From Pieris napi (lineage: Eukaryota > Arthropoda > Insecta > Lepidoptera > Pieridae), in NCBI RefSeq assembly GCF_905475465.1, contig NC_062247.1, positions 11,656,001 through 11,720,000 of the forward strand: DNA of 64,000 nt. Reading direction: 5' to 3'. Shown piece by piece: positions 46,601-56,849 of the stretch (position 1 is its first letter; each line of letters begins with the position of its first letter). The position numbers were made by a program, and so were the translations under genes. The notes under the pieces were generated by a model, which saw nothing but the letters and a program-made list of their open reading frames with translations, ran no database searches and had not been told where the DNA came from.

Positions 46601-49352
46601 AGGTTAGTTTAATATCATATTATGTTATACGAAAATTCAATTGAAACGTATTGTTTGAAGTATATTTTATTGGTAATTAAAGCTTAAATGTTTTATATAT
46701 ATATAATCAATACAAACAATTTTTTTTTTATTACTACGTTGAATAATAATATTCTAAACTATCTTAAATATATGTATTAATAAAAAAATTATTTGATTTT
46801 ATAGAGTGTCTTTGTTACTTAGAATCGACGCCAATCCTTATAGATTAAGATGGCTGGAGTAATAATGTACAATGTTTTTCTTTTGTGTAACGATTGTTTC
46901 CAGTATGACTAGACCCAATAAGAATCCAGGGTTTTAGTCCTGAGTTACGAAGTCGTTTTAGGGACGAGGCATATAGAAGTCGAACCTTATGGTTGTTTCA
47001 TTGGTGAGACTAAAGCAGCTTGCTTTCCAATGCAGTAGGTGCAGGCTATAGGGCAGTCGTAAGTTAAACTTACCACGAAGCTGCAGCAGATCGAGTGGCT
47101 ACGCAGGCGTTGCCACTACAAAGGAAGGTGACGCAAAATAATATCGGTGTACGGTCTAAATGATAGTTTACGTATATCTCACGAAAAGGCTACAAATTTA
47201 AGTCCGTGGCGAGACAATTAGTAGATCGTTAGTCCAAACATAGAAGATATTTCTTAAAATCGATTGGACAAATGTAGCGTTACTTCAAAGAAAGATTCAG
47301 AACAAATTTGATGTCTAGAATCTCAAGAGGAAACGAAAATGTTTTGAGTGTCAAATGATGAGTTTAACATTGATTGTTTTTCAGTTTCATAGGTATTGAA
47401 GTAGTAATAAAATGCTTCGGTCTATTTTTTTTCTTACCTCTACCTTTCGTTTATACCGCAGGTATTAATAGTTATGAATTTGATGTTGATTGCTTAATGC
47501 GATATTGTGATAATGGCAGCCAACATTGGCGCCATTTGGCGCTTTGACATGGTGAAATGAATTTAATAAGAATGATAACAGTAAAAGCGCTATTACTGTT
47601 GAATAGTCGTTAATTTGTTAATATATTAATGATTAACGTTAATAAGGAAATGGAATGAAACTATAGATACTTATTTGTTGAGGGATTCTTCAAATAATTT
47701 TTAGGGATTGGTTTTAAAACTTGTACAGGAATTAAGATAAAGCTAAGCGACAATTATATTACCCGTAATACGGCCTTACAGAGTATCAAACTGGGAACGG
47801 AAAAATAAAAACCAGAACTGAAGGACTGGTAATTTGTGCACTGTCCTAGGCTGTGCATTTTGCCCGTTAAAATAGAATTGATTTTGCTTTGATTTTTCTA
47901 GATCTTAACATGAGAACAACAAACGAGCCCTCTACCGCGAATCGATAATAATCAATTGGATAATATTTCAGTCATGGGTGTTGTATTACACAGGGCCTCG
48001 CATCAGGGTACTATTAGAAAGCTGATGGTATTTCTGGTTTTAAGTGAGAGCAAGGGTAGCAAAGATGAAAAAGATGACCTGGTAAGATGACTCTATAGGA
48101 CAACGACACAGTAAGACTGTATATTATGAGGTATTAATATTATTATATTTTTTTTGCTGCTTAGAGATTTAAAATATATAAGAAGCAAGCATTCGCAAGT
48201 TTAGGTTTTAAGGAGGAATTAGTAATCCTCCCGTAGTCAATTTTACATGCACCATGTTAAATGGGAGCATTCAAAGTTGGCATTGCTGATAAAGAAGTTT
48301 GATTTACTTCAAATGAGTAAGACTCTGCTGAATGTTAACATACTGCAGAGCCTAGTCTTTCATGACATTTCTTTTGCGGTAATTCACTTTGGGTATATTA
48401 CAAAGGGTTGCTTTTTGATACAGCATCAAACAGACATAAGTCTCAATTTCATTAACAAATCTGAAATTTCGATGTCACGTCATGTCGACAATTTAACTTG
48501 CTTGCTAAGGCTGTTGTTCTTTTTGTGTACTGTGGCTATGTGCTTAGAAATTCAAAATTACATATGACCTTTTAACATATTATGTATTCCCTACAAACCA
48601 ATCAATACTTGGTTAGTTTTTTTTTTATTTTATTTTTGTTATTGGTCTTAATAATGGATATGAAATACTTTCATTATGTCTGATGATAAAATATCTTAAA
48701 ACAGAATTGATTAAATGTTGTAATGAAATTTAATAATGTAAGAAAATTATTGTATCATCTTGATCGGTTACCAATGAGGTTGTATTTGACAAAGTAATGT
48801 CAAATTATTTGATAAAGTAATTTCACATTTAATTCATCTCCAGAAGTGATAGTATCCTAATAAAAGTGATGGCTTAATATAATAAGTAAGTTTTGAGTGC
48901 GTTGAAATATGTTGATGAAAAATAATACTCTAAAGAAGTAGGGTTGTAGTAGTAATAGTTCAAGTATTTGTTGTGCTTTCGATAAGTATTTTTTCTGAAG
49001 TCTGCACGAAAATCTGCAGCGTTTTTGTCAAAGAAAAGAGGGAGAGAGCGATTGAGACTTGAACACCGATGGTGTTTTTAATACATATCAATATCATTAT
49101 TATTTTATTATGGGAAAAAATTACCATTTTTTTTTTGTTGGTTTGGACCTTTTGCTAAGACCCAGTTGGCTATTTTACAAAATGTGGACATTAGTTAGCA
49201 ATTATGATAGTAATTTCTTATATTATTGAACTAATTTAACTAATTTTAGCTCTGGTTTTTAATTAGCCTTGGTATCATTTAATAATATAGAAAGACTGGG
49301 AAAATTAAATTATGGGATTTGGTCAGCTTAATTACTCAATAATTAATCTACA
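46601..49352. other. unique interior of the LTR element, no recognised gene
   Basis: Includes a GC-richer part at 46840-47250 (ACGAAGTCGTTTTAGGGACG, GCTGCAGCAGATCGAGTGGC) that is stop-rich in every frame, and the 106-codon plus frame 48247-48567 without known domain. If the element has a functional noncoding part such as a packaging signal, this is where to look. Confidence 0.5.
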
Positions 49353-49560
49353 AAGAAGTTTCACTTTTGACATGTGTACCTTGTACTTACGCACTATTTA
49401 TTCGTATAATTGACATAGACTAGAATATTTATTTATTTATTTATTTAGTTAATAAGCTTACGACATCACACACAGTACTAAATCTACTAATTATTTTACA
49501 AAATCTTACATCTTAAATGTGTGACAATTAATGTAAACATAAGTTTTACAAAAAAAATAT
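49353..49560. repeat. one MITE end and an inverted LINE-type tail
   Basis: 49353-49398 (CAAAGAAGTTTCACTTTTGA, CATGTGTACCTTGTACTTAC) matches the left end of the element at 8175. 49425-49560 (four TTTA repeats, then ATTTTACAAAATCTTACAT) looks like an inverted LINE 3' end. Confidence 0.5.
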
Positions 49561-49616
49561 ATAAATTATAAAGTACAATTAAAACATATACGAATATCAA
49601 TTTCACATGATAAATT

Positions 49617-50760
49617 CACTATTGTGAATATAAAGAGATCATAATGGACTTCGTTTGGTAAAACTTTATTGTGATCTTAAAAGATCACAGTAGTTTCAGT
49701 TATGTAGGACTTTATTGTGAATATAAAGATATCTCAAAGGATTTAGTTATGTAAACTATATTGTGAATATTAAGAGATCACAATAGATATAGTTATATAA
49801 ACTTTATTGTGAATATGGGTAGTTTACATAACTAAATCTAATATCACAATGCATTTAGTTATGTAAACTTTATTTTGAAAATAAAAATATCACAATAGAT
49901 ATAGTTATATAAACTTTATTGTGAATATTAAGAGATCACAATAGATATAGTTATATAAACTTTATTGTGAATATTAAGAGATCACAATATATATAGTAAT
50001 GTAAACTTTATTGTGAATTTAATGAAATCACAATACATTTAGTTACGTAAACTTTATTTTAAATGTAAAGAGATAAAACAGATTTACTTATGTAAACTTT
50101 ATTGTGAATTTAATGAGATCACAATGCATTTAGTTATGTATACTTTATTTTAAATGTAAAGAGATAAAACTGATTTACTTATGTAAACTTTATTGTGAAT
50201 TTAATGAGATCACAATACATTTAGTTACGTAAACTTTATTTTAAATGTAAATAGATAAAACAGATTTACTTATGTAAACTTTATTGTGAATTTAATGAGA
50301 TCACAATGCATTTAGTTATGTAAACTTTATTGTGAATATAAAAAGATCATAATACATTTAGTAATATAAACTTTATTTTAAATGCAAAGAGATAAAACAG
50401 ATTTACTTATGTAAACTTTATTGTGAATTTAAAAAGATCACAATGCATTTAGTTATGTTAACTTTATTTTAAATGTAAAGAGATAAAACAGATTTATTTA
50501 TGTAAACTTTATTGTGAATAAAAAGAGATCACAAAACAGATTCAGTCATGTAAACTATATTGTGAACATAAAAAGATCTCAAAAGATTTAGTTATGTATG
50601 TATGTAAGACTATTGTGAATGTAAAGAGGTCACAGTAGATTTGGATGTGTCCGACTATTGTGAATGTAAAGAGGTCACAGTAGATTGGATATATAAGTAA
50701 TAAGACTATTGTGAATGTGAAGAGGTCACAGTAGATATGATATGATAAGACTATTGTTAA
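49617..50760 (+). repeat. 46-bp minisatellite, about 24 units, partly dimeric
   Basis: The core is TAAACTTTATTGTGAATATT then AAGAGATCACAATAGATATA and GTTATA (46 bp). Each full unit contains ATTGTGA facing TCACAAT, so it can fold on itself. Between about 50030 and 50510 a 46-bp A unit (TTGTGAATTTAATGAGATCA) alternates with a 45-bp B unit (TTTTAAATGTAAAGAGATAA), a dimeric higher-order pattern. The final units, from about 50610, are a third variant with GAATGTAAAGAGGTCACAGT. Part of one unit is inverted at 49821-49837. Confidence 0.93.
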
Positions 50761-50762
50761 TT

Positions 50763-50905
50763 ATTGATGACTTGATATTTTAAAAGAGTACCGAGAGTTT
50801 TTTACGCCGGCTTTTTCTCTCGGCCTACACCCCATGTCTTCTTTGCCGATGAATAGGGATTTCTACCGATACATATTTAATGACGTGAAATAGGTGATAC
50901 CTGTA
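50763..50905 (+). repeat. dispersed repeat, copy 1 (TTTTTTACGCCGGC family)
   Basis: TTGATATTTTAAAAGAGTAC, TTTTTTACGCCGGCTTTTTC, TCTCGGCCTACACC, TCTTCTTTGCCGATGA and GATACCTGTATC recur at 51770-51925. This copy lies inside the LTR element, the other outside. I recall it as a lepidopteran LINE-derived repeat. Confidence 0.8.
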
Positions 50906-51094
50906 TCTTTTATTCCATTATAAATAAACATAAATTAAATTTAGGTTCAATTTAACTAAAGAGATGTAATTCAAGAATGAAAGTTAAAAGATACATAGAA
51001 TTAATTTTGTTTCTGTTTTGAGTTGTAATTTACAAAGCATTGTTTTTGTTTTTCTTTTTTTTGCGAGACGCAAACATTGTCAGGAAAGGCCGAC

Positions 51095-51430
51095 TGTTAG
51101 CTTTTATTATTTATTTAATAATATTCTAAATAATTTATGAAACATATTCTTTTGCTACAAGTGCGCATGTGCAATAATTACTCATTTGACTCGTTCGGTT
51201 ATTTACGAATTGTTACGAATTGACTCGAATAACTGCCCGAAGTGGGAAGGTCGAGTCAGAGTGGGGACTAAAGGATAAAACAGCTGGTAGCACATGCGCA
51301 CAGGCAATTCCTTTGTTCAAGTTGGTGTTTATACATTTTACGTAGGGTCAGTGTGTGAAATATAGTAAATCAAGTCATCATTGGAGTGTTTAATTTCCTA
51401 CCCTAAGAACCAGATCAACTAGCCCTAACA
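51095..51430. repeat. second LTR (336 bp)
   Basis: Same length and sequence as 44430-44765; preceded by GTCAGGAAAGGCCGAC and followed by CAAG. Confidence 0.95.
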
Positions 51431-51434
51431 CAAG

Positions 51435-51769
51435 CTATATTCTCTATAATATATGACAATCATGGTAAACATAAATATTACAATAAAATTAAGAAAAAAA
51501 AATATTACATTTCCAATAAAAATTACTAGTGAATTAGCAATTAGATATCAGATAGGCACTTAACAATCTTTTTTTTAATTGTCCACTAGTGAATATATTA
51601 GGCTCTGGATAAGTAGTGTTAACTCTTCTACGTAGTCTTCATTATTGAAGGTCAGGCTTGTCTTGAAAAGCCCTACGTTGACTTGCTGCCTCCACACCAC
51701 TCTATCAGCTTGTCTCAGTGCATTAGAGACGTTGCGATGCTTCTATCTATGTTTTCCATAATCATTTTG
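51435..51769. other. no gene seen
   Basis: Flank of the LTR element. AT-rich, then a slightly GC-richer stretch 51600-51740 (GGCTTGTCTTGAAAAGCCC, GACTTGCTGCCTCCACACCA) that reads like an inverted LINE scrap. Confidence 0.35.
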
Positions 51770-51925
51770 TATGATGATTTGATATTTTAAAAGAGTACCG
51801 ACAGTTTTTTACGCCGGCTTTTTCTCTCGGCCTACACCCTCTGTCTTCTTTGCCAATGAGTAGGGATATCTACCGAGACAAACTTAATGACGTGGAATAA
51901 GTGATACCTGTATCTTATGTTTGGT
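51770..51925 (+). repeat. dispersed repeat, copy 2 (TTTTTTACGCCGGC family)
   Basis: See 50763-50905; about 90% alike by eye. Confidence 0.8.
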
Positions 51926-52449
51926 CAGATCAACGGGTTCTCTGACTTCTCCTACCACCATCACTATTTCCTACCAATTTATAAAATTATAATTACTACG
52001 CACCACAACATAATGGGTACAAGTAGTCATTATTAGGTAAAGCAATTTGACCTCATTTATTCAACACCAGTGAAGTTGTGTCGTGGAAAGTGAAGATTTA
52101 CGATGAAGTCATTACGTTTTATGGGCCATAATTGATAGAGATAAGATCTGAGGGCAATGAAATTGCAAAGTAGGGTTTGAAGCAGGTTGATTTCAAAGAC
52201 GCGCATTAGTGTAAAGAAAAATGACCCGTATTAACATAAACGAGTGGCGTTGGGGTTATTAATTACAAATTTTTATAGTGAACGACACGCGAACATTGCG
52301 TTATTAGAAACAAAGAGTAAAATGGCGAAAATTAAATCACGCTATAAAATTAGAGCTGTTTTATTAAAGTACAATCTTGTAATGATTCAGTTTTTGAGAT
52401 AAATGATCCTTATTTACCTGCATATAATAATAATAGGCTTTTAATTCAG
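51926..52449. other. no gene seen
   Basis: No motif found. Confidence 0.4.
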
Positions 52450-52570
52450 ATATCTATCTGCACTGTGCCACTCTCTGCCATGTATCTGCTGTTTCCTTAA
52501 TTTGGTCTATCATCCTTCTAAGTTATCTTCCTCTTTTTCGTTGGCCTCTTTAACCTTGGGCACCAGTTTA
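52450..52570 (-). pseudogene. RTE-like LINE C-terminal scrap
   Basis: The minus strand reads RG(R), a stop, then LRRMIDQIKETADTWQRVAQ, the (R)RW-x-D-x-I...TWQRVAQ tail of the same LINE group as 19695-19985. Very short and interrupted. Confidence 0.65.
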
Positions 52571-53225
52571 CAGCAAAATAGTACTAAATGAAACCGGGAT
52601 AAAGAAATGGGTTTGCGAAATTAATGATAACTAAATGTATGAGAGGGTTAGATGTAAGAACCTAACAATCCTACGGATCCCTAAGCCCTACAGACGTACC
52701 CTAACACATAAATGGTGAATATATAAATAGGTACGGGATGTCTGCACCAAGAGACCTAAGGTAACACACGGAGCCCTACGGATAGGATCAAAGGTTCAAG
52801 ATGCTGGGATTATCTCAAAGCTATCGGACAGGCTCACCACGATAATTAAGGGCTTGAGGAAGTCTTCGCCACTTTGGGAGGAAGCGAGAAATAAATAAAA
52901 CAGAGCAATATTCAAATCTGATTTATTGTTATAAAACAATATCTTAAATACTACTTACACCTATTCACACATACATAGTATTATTCTTGTAAGCTGTTGG
53001 TGTATCGCGCACCTGCAGCTGTTAAAATTTAGAACAACCACGTGAATCATTGACAAATGTTCAAATTTAATCTGAACACCGATTATATTTAAAATAATTG
53101 TAAAATTGTGATATATATTTTACTTAGCAACATTGAACTAGGAATAGCCTTGAAATTTTAATTTACGGTCGATTATAGTTTTTATTATCTTGAAAGTGAA
53201 TGTAATATTTGTCGAGATAAAATTA
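52571..53225. other. no gene seen
   Basis: Contains a GC-richer piece at 52620-52880 (CTACGGATCCCTAAGCCCTA, CACGGAGCCCTACGGATAGG), no frame or motif recognised. Confidence 0.4.
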
Positions 53226-53330
53226 GTATGGCCTAGTGGTTTTAACATGCAGCTAATCTCTGAGGTAGTAGGTTCGATCCCGAGCTGTGCAGCAATAGAA
53301 TTTTTATGGGCGCAAACTGTGATAGATAGA
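53226..53330 (+). repeat. tRNA-derived SINE, 5' part (family of 18650)
   Basis: TATGGCCTAGTGGTTTTAAC (A box), GGTAGTAGGTTCGATCCCGA (B box), GCTGTGCAGCAATAGAATTT. The body is cut short. Confidence 0.8.
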
Positions 53331-54038
53331 TATACGAATTTTGAATTGATTAGTCAAGTAACGTTTCAATTTTATAAAAGTAATAAAAATACAAGACAAA
53401 TGCTAAAAAAAATGATTTTGTACTGAATAATTCTTTACATGGCCTACCGCCGTTTGATTCGCATTCTCTTTTGCTTGCTCGTATCACTTGGTTAGACGCA
53501 CTTATATCGATTTTTGCCAAATTCAATTTTATTCATATATTATTTCGTGCATATGAATAATATCTTGTGTTTTTTGCGTTTTGTGAACTTAATTTCAGTC
53601 TAACATTGTTTTGATCCCACCTTTGTTAAATGACATTTCTCTACTGAAAAATGTGTGCCTTTTTTAATTAAATCAAATATATCGCGCAGCGTCATCTTAA
53701 GTTCTCCTGTTGTTTTCACACATTTATATCCTTTCTATAACATATTTCGGGGCTTAATTAACTGTTAATACAATTTTTATATTAACGCAAGTAAAAAAAT
53801 CTTCTAAATTTAAATTTGCTACCAGTTATCACCGTTCCAACCAGATGGATCGATCAAATGAAAGATCGTGCTCAATACTGTTTAACACAATAAGAGAGGC
53901 ACAGGATTGACACATCGTCTGCTCCCGATGTTACCTTGCTGACCACGACACTCAGTCATGAGCTACCTACCGACCGTAACTTTTAAGAAACTTTTTAGTT
54001 GCCAAATTTTCCAAAAGCTGCAGTAAAGCTCTAATGAT
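53331..54038. other. no gene seen
   Basis: AT-rich without motif. Confidence 0.4.
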
Positions 54039-54214
54039 AAATAATTCCTAATTTAAGCTGAAAATAGTAATGAACAAAAAATACTGGTATTATTGTGAAA
54101 AAGCTTGGGTTGCTCGATAGACGAAAAATAGTGCACAGAGCGCCAAACGCTTTTTCACAATAATACCAGTATTTTTTGTTCATTACCATTTTCAGCCTAA
54201 ATTAGGAATTATTT
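54039..54214. mobile_element. 176-bp miniature element with 66-bp inverted arms
   Basis: The arm 54039-54104 (AAATAATTCCTAATTTAAGC, ACAAAAAATACTGGTATTAT, TGTGAAAAAGC) and arm 54149-54214 are reverse complements with only a few mismatches, around a 44-base centre. A foldback MITE or snapback structure. No clear target duplication. Confidence 0.8.
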
Positions 54215-54733
54215 TTCAATTTTTAGTTTGATGTGCTTTAAAAGCGTGTTTTTTAGTTTTTTTTAACTATATTTATTTTCCACTTTTTAGTCCTAGCAGC
54301 AATACGTGTTGTCTCAATTTAACCGTATTGCTTTGTGGACTTAAAAAAAAATTCATTGTTTTTTTCAAGATAAACCTATGAAATTATTATATTGTCGCTG
54401 ATTCTTTATAAGTGTACAATGTTTGAATTAAATCTGTCCGTTTAAAGTGGGTCAAAATCGAGTCCGAAGGAGTCGGTTACATACATACATACAGGTGAAG
54501 CTAATATAAAGCGTGTAAAAACAGATATTCAAAGAATATCGAATTTCATTAAGTTTTGACATTGCTGAAGTACACCTTGAAAGTTCGTGAATCACTATTT
54601 TTGTCCACTTATAATCGAATCGATAAAATTCACGATTTTGCTATAAATTATTTAATATAGGTGATAATTAATAAAATGCACTAATATTTAAATACTTTAC
54701 ATAGCTATCGTTATTTACTTCTCGTCCTTCATA
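54215..54733. other. no gene seen; presumed upstream region
   Basis: AT-rich; an ACAT microsatellite (four repeats) at 54481-54494. If the signal-peptide exon at 54734 is real its promoter would be here, but no clear TATA or initiator was identified. Confidence 0.35.
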
Positions 54734-54809
54734 ATGTCTAAATATATTTTTGCGTTATTGTTAGCGGGGTTAATTTGTACCATCAACTGTGATAGTTCAT
54801 CATCATCAG
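54734..54809 (+). CDS. possible signal-peptide exon of a serpin gene
   Basis: ATG at 54734 opens MSKYIFALLLAGLICTINCD followed by five Ser, a good secretory signal: basic residue, hydrophobic core, small residue before cleavage near C-D. It is cut by a consensus donor (CAG|GTAACT) at 54809/54810, in phase 1. The frame beyond the donor turns Lys/Phe/Tyr-rich, as intron does. It precedes serpin-like exons on the same strand (56850, 57165, 57442, 58173), so it may be their first exon. However, the next serpin exon starts in phase 0, so at least one exon is missing between. It could equally be the first exon of another secreted protein. Confidence 0.45.
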
Positions 54810-55050
54810 GTAACTATTATTTTAAATTATATAAGTGGTTTAAATTTTATTTATTTAAAAAAAACGTCTACGGTCATTGCAATAAAATTTTACATCTACA
54901 AAAAAATTTACAGGGTACTGTAAAGACGAAAAAACGGCATACATGTTTAGCTTTTAAGTTTTTAATTTGTTATTAATATTTTTTGTGTATTATTTTAGGT
55001 CAGGGTTCTATATATATATATTGTTTATGTATAACATTTGGTTCTGCCTT
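54810..55050. other. putative intron start, no further exon seen
   Basis: AT-rich; ATTTTAGGTCAG at 54995 is a possible acceptor but the frame beyond is not protein-like. Confidence 0.35.
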
Positions 55051-55239
55051 GCGAATCTGTAACTCACTTTTCGAACTCACACAGCGTTTTTCGCATCGGC
55101 GGTCGCTCTGAAATCAGTCGTGAAGCAGTCATTTTATGATTTGGCATTCTGAAAAGGTGGAAGCTTGTAGTTTATTGTCGAAAGCGACTCCCGATGCAAA
55201 AACCGCTGTGTGAGTTCGAAAAGTGAGTAACAGAATCGC
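55051..55239. repeat. 57-bp inverted repeat around a 75-bp centre
   Basis: The arm 55051-55107 (GCGAATCTGTAACTCACTTT, TCGAACTCACACAGCG) faces arm 55183-55239 (CGCTGTGTGAGTTCGAAAAG, TGAGTAACAGAATCGC) with a few mismatches. Probably a small MITE. Confidence 0.75.
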
Positions 55240-55289
55240 AGGGCTGCACTTCTCGCACTCATCATGTTTAATTTTTTTAGTTTTTCTCT

Positions 55290-55420
55290 TTAACTAGGGT
55301 TGCCTGGAAGAGATCGCTTATTAGCGATAAGGCCGCCCGTTGCATTCCTTAAAATTTTTATGTATTGTGTTATTTGTGTTTCTTTTATTTTTATTGCAAC
55401 GAAGTGTAAATAAATAAATG
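55290..55420 (+). repeat. LINE 3' tail with GATAAGGC motif
   Basis: GGTTGCCTGGAAGAGATCGC, AGCGATAAGGCCGCCCGTTG, GCAACGAAGTGTAAATAAAT: the same tail as 2320-2450, better preserved and ending in the TAAATAAAT-type run. Confidence 0.8.
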
Positions 55421-55439
55421 CATAAGTAATAGATCAGTG

Positions 55440-55545
55440 TTAGATAACGTCTGGGTGCTCATAACTGATTGGATACCCGGCTGTGCACCAATGTATTTCC
55501 TGTCTATGGTATATGTAATATTCGTACACACAGGCTAATCGCCTA
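55440..55545 (+). repeat. SINE remnant (family of 18650)
   Basis: TGGATACCCGGCTGTGCACC followed by AATGTATTTCCTGTCTATGG and ACACAGGCTAATCGCCTATT; strongly decayed. Confidence 0.5.
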
Positions 55546-55856
55546 TTGCGTGAAGCGCTCCTGTTTTCTTAACTATAATGGGGAGATCAATGATAACACA
55601 CTTATTAAAAAAAATACCTTTATGTAGGTAAATATTATGTATTCCATCTGTGGCTGGTAAGCTTTAATGAGCTATTTTACTTTATAGGTTTAGTAATAGA
55701 ATGACTATGGGGTAGAAATAGATTTATAAAAAAAACTTTAGAGGTGTCAAGGGACACCCGGATGGAACGAAATTCCTTTCGATTAATTTATATGTTAATT
55801 GGTATCATAACAGTATGATCGATTTTCTCGACACCAATCTTACGACGAAAAAAAAA

Positions 55857-55998
55857 GCCAACATCACGAGGTGTTCCCAGGCGGTCACCCATCCAAGTAC
55901 TGACCTCGCCCGACGTTGCTTAACTTCGGTGATCGGACGAGAATTAACTTCGGTGATTGGACGAGAACCGGTGTATTCAACGTGTAATGGATGTTGGC
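55857..55998 (-). pseudogene. 5S rRNA-like sequence with internal duplication
   Basis: In the minus direction it starts GCCAACATCCATTACACGTT and ends GGGAACACCTCGTGATGTTG GC, followed at once by a run of nine T, a pol III stop. The internal control region GTTAAGCAACGTCGGGCGAG and GTACTTGGATGGGTGACCGC is intact. The length is 142 nt against ~119 because about 25 nt around GTCCGATCACCGAAGTTAA are present twice in tandem, which would disturb loop A/helix II folding. So it is a pseudogene or an unusual variant, though its promoter and terminator look usable. Confidence 0.9.
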
Positions 55999-56180
55999 GA
56001 TAGCTAAATCGAAAATGTAAAATATAACAACTACAGCAAAAAGACGTGTCGTTACAACTTTTGGTCTTAATTTATTCCGTCTAGCCCCCTTTCGCAACGC
56101 TCGATAACTTTGTTCCAACAAGACTAATTTAGTTAAGTGATTCCAAAAATAATTTTCATTTCGTATCCCTACAAAAAAAA
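55999..56180. other. 5S spacer, paired with 56278-56440
   Basis: AAGACGTGTCGTTACAACTT, TTCCGTCTAGCCCCCTTTCG and CAACGCTCGATAA recur beyond the second 5S copy (56300-56370), so the duplicated unit is 5S plus spacer, about 300 bp. Confidence 0.7.
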
Positions 56181-56277
56181 GCCAACATCACGAGGTGTTC
56201 TCAGGCGGTCACCCATCCAAGTACTGACCTCGCCCGACTTTGCTTAACTTCGGCGATCGGACGAGAACCGGTGTATT
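56181..56277 (-). pseudogene. 5S rRNA-like sequence, 5'-truncated
   Basis: Lacks about the first 21 nt of 5S (ends at AATACACCGG) but carries the rest, including the internal promoter, to GATGTTGGC and a run of eight T. It is a second copy in tandem with 55857-55998. It is not a functional 5S gene because the 5' strand of helix I is absent. Confidence 0.9.
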
Positions 56278-56604
56278 ACAATACCAAATAGCAAAAAAGT
56301 GTCGTGACAACTTTTCGTAAGAATTTTTTCCGTCTAGCCCCCTTTCACAACGCGCGATAAGGAACTTCGTTCCAAAAGGTTTAATATTTTCTTTTTATAC
56401 TTGTTTCACCAAACTATAAATAAAATTCATTTCAAACGGGACCAACTTTTGTTGTGTCGACTTTCTTGTTACCTTAGCGAGATAAGTTAAAATATGTTTT
56501 AGTAGGTATGGAGATTGCAATCATGCACGGTCGGAAATACAAATGGGTTATATTATTCTTTTGAATTCACTCTCTTTATTCATCATAAAAAAAATCTATG
56601 GCGT
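56278..56604. other. 5S spacer copy, then no gene seen
   Basis: 56300-56400 repeats the 5S spacer motifs; the rest is AT-rich. Confidence 0.5.
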
Positions 56605-56785
56605 GACTTTTTTAGGCCAGGGTCTCAGATTTCTGTCTCATGATCATTTGGTAATCTAATAGGCAAGTTGGTGATGTATTCTGTGCCTGACGCACGCCCT
56701 TGACTTTTTTGGGTCTAAGGCAAGTCGGTTTCCTCAAGATGTTTTCCTTCACCGTTCGAGCGAATGTTAAATGCGCGCGCGAAAG
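56605..56785 (-). repeat. SINE, head missing (family of 18650)
   Basis: GGCCAGGGTCTCAGATTTCT, TTTGGTAATCTAATAGGCAA, GACTTTTTTGGGTCTAAGGC, TCACCGTTCGAGCGAATGTT, then an abrupt break after AAATGCGCGCGCGAAAG. The break lies just before the serpin exon at 56850. Confidence 0.8.
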
Positions 56786-56849
56786 ACTGTCGCATAAAAT
56801 TGACAAAATCATACACAGATAACGCTATCTTTTGCCGCTTAATTTGCAG

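Larger units (their letters stand above)
44430..51430. mobile_element. 7.0-kb LTR retrotransposon without coding capacity
   Basis: Two 336-bp direct repeats (44430-44765 and 51095-51430), identical as far as I can read, start TGTTAG and end CTAACA. CAAG lies just before the first (44426-44429) and just after the second (51431-51434), while the inner flanks do not match. This is the signature of one complete LTR insertion. The 6.3-kb interior has no gag, protease, reverse transcriptase or integrase motif; the longest frame is 106 codons (48247-48567) and has no known domain. It holds a dispersed repeat (45573-45960), two tandem arrays and a LINE fragment. No standard tRNA primer site follows the first LTR (AATCAGAAGAGCGGGATGCC). 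The purine tract AGGAAAGG before the second is short. Strand is undetermined. Confidence 0.85.

Noticed and set aside
48247..48567. A 106-codon gag-like gene in the LTR element
   Set aside because: No zinc knuckle, no major-homology-like motif and no basic tail; length is within chance for this DNA.
53442..53498. A short signal-peptide-like exon (MAYRRLIRILFC)
   Set aside because: It ends at a stop within 19 codons, lies beside a SINE fragment and has no donor site.
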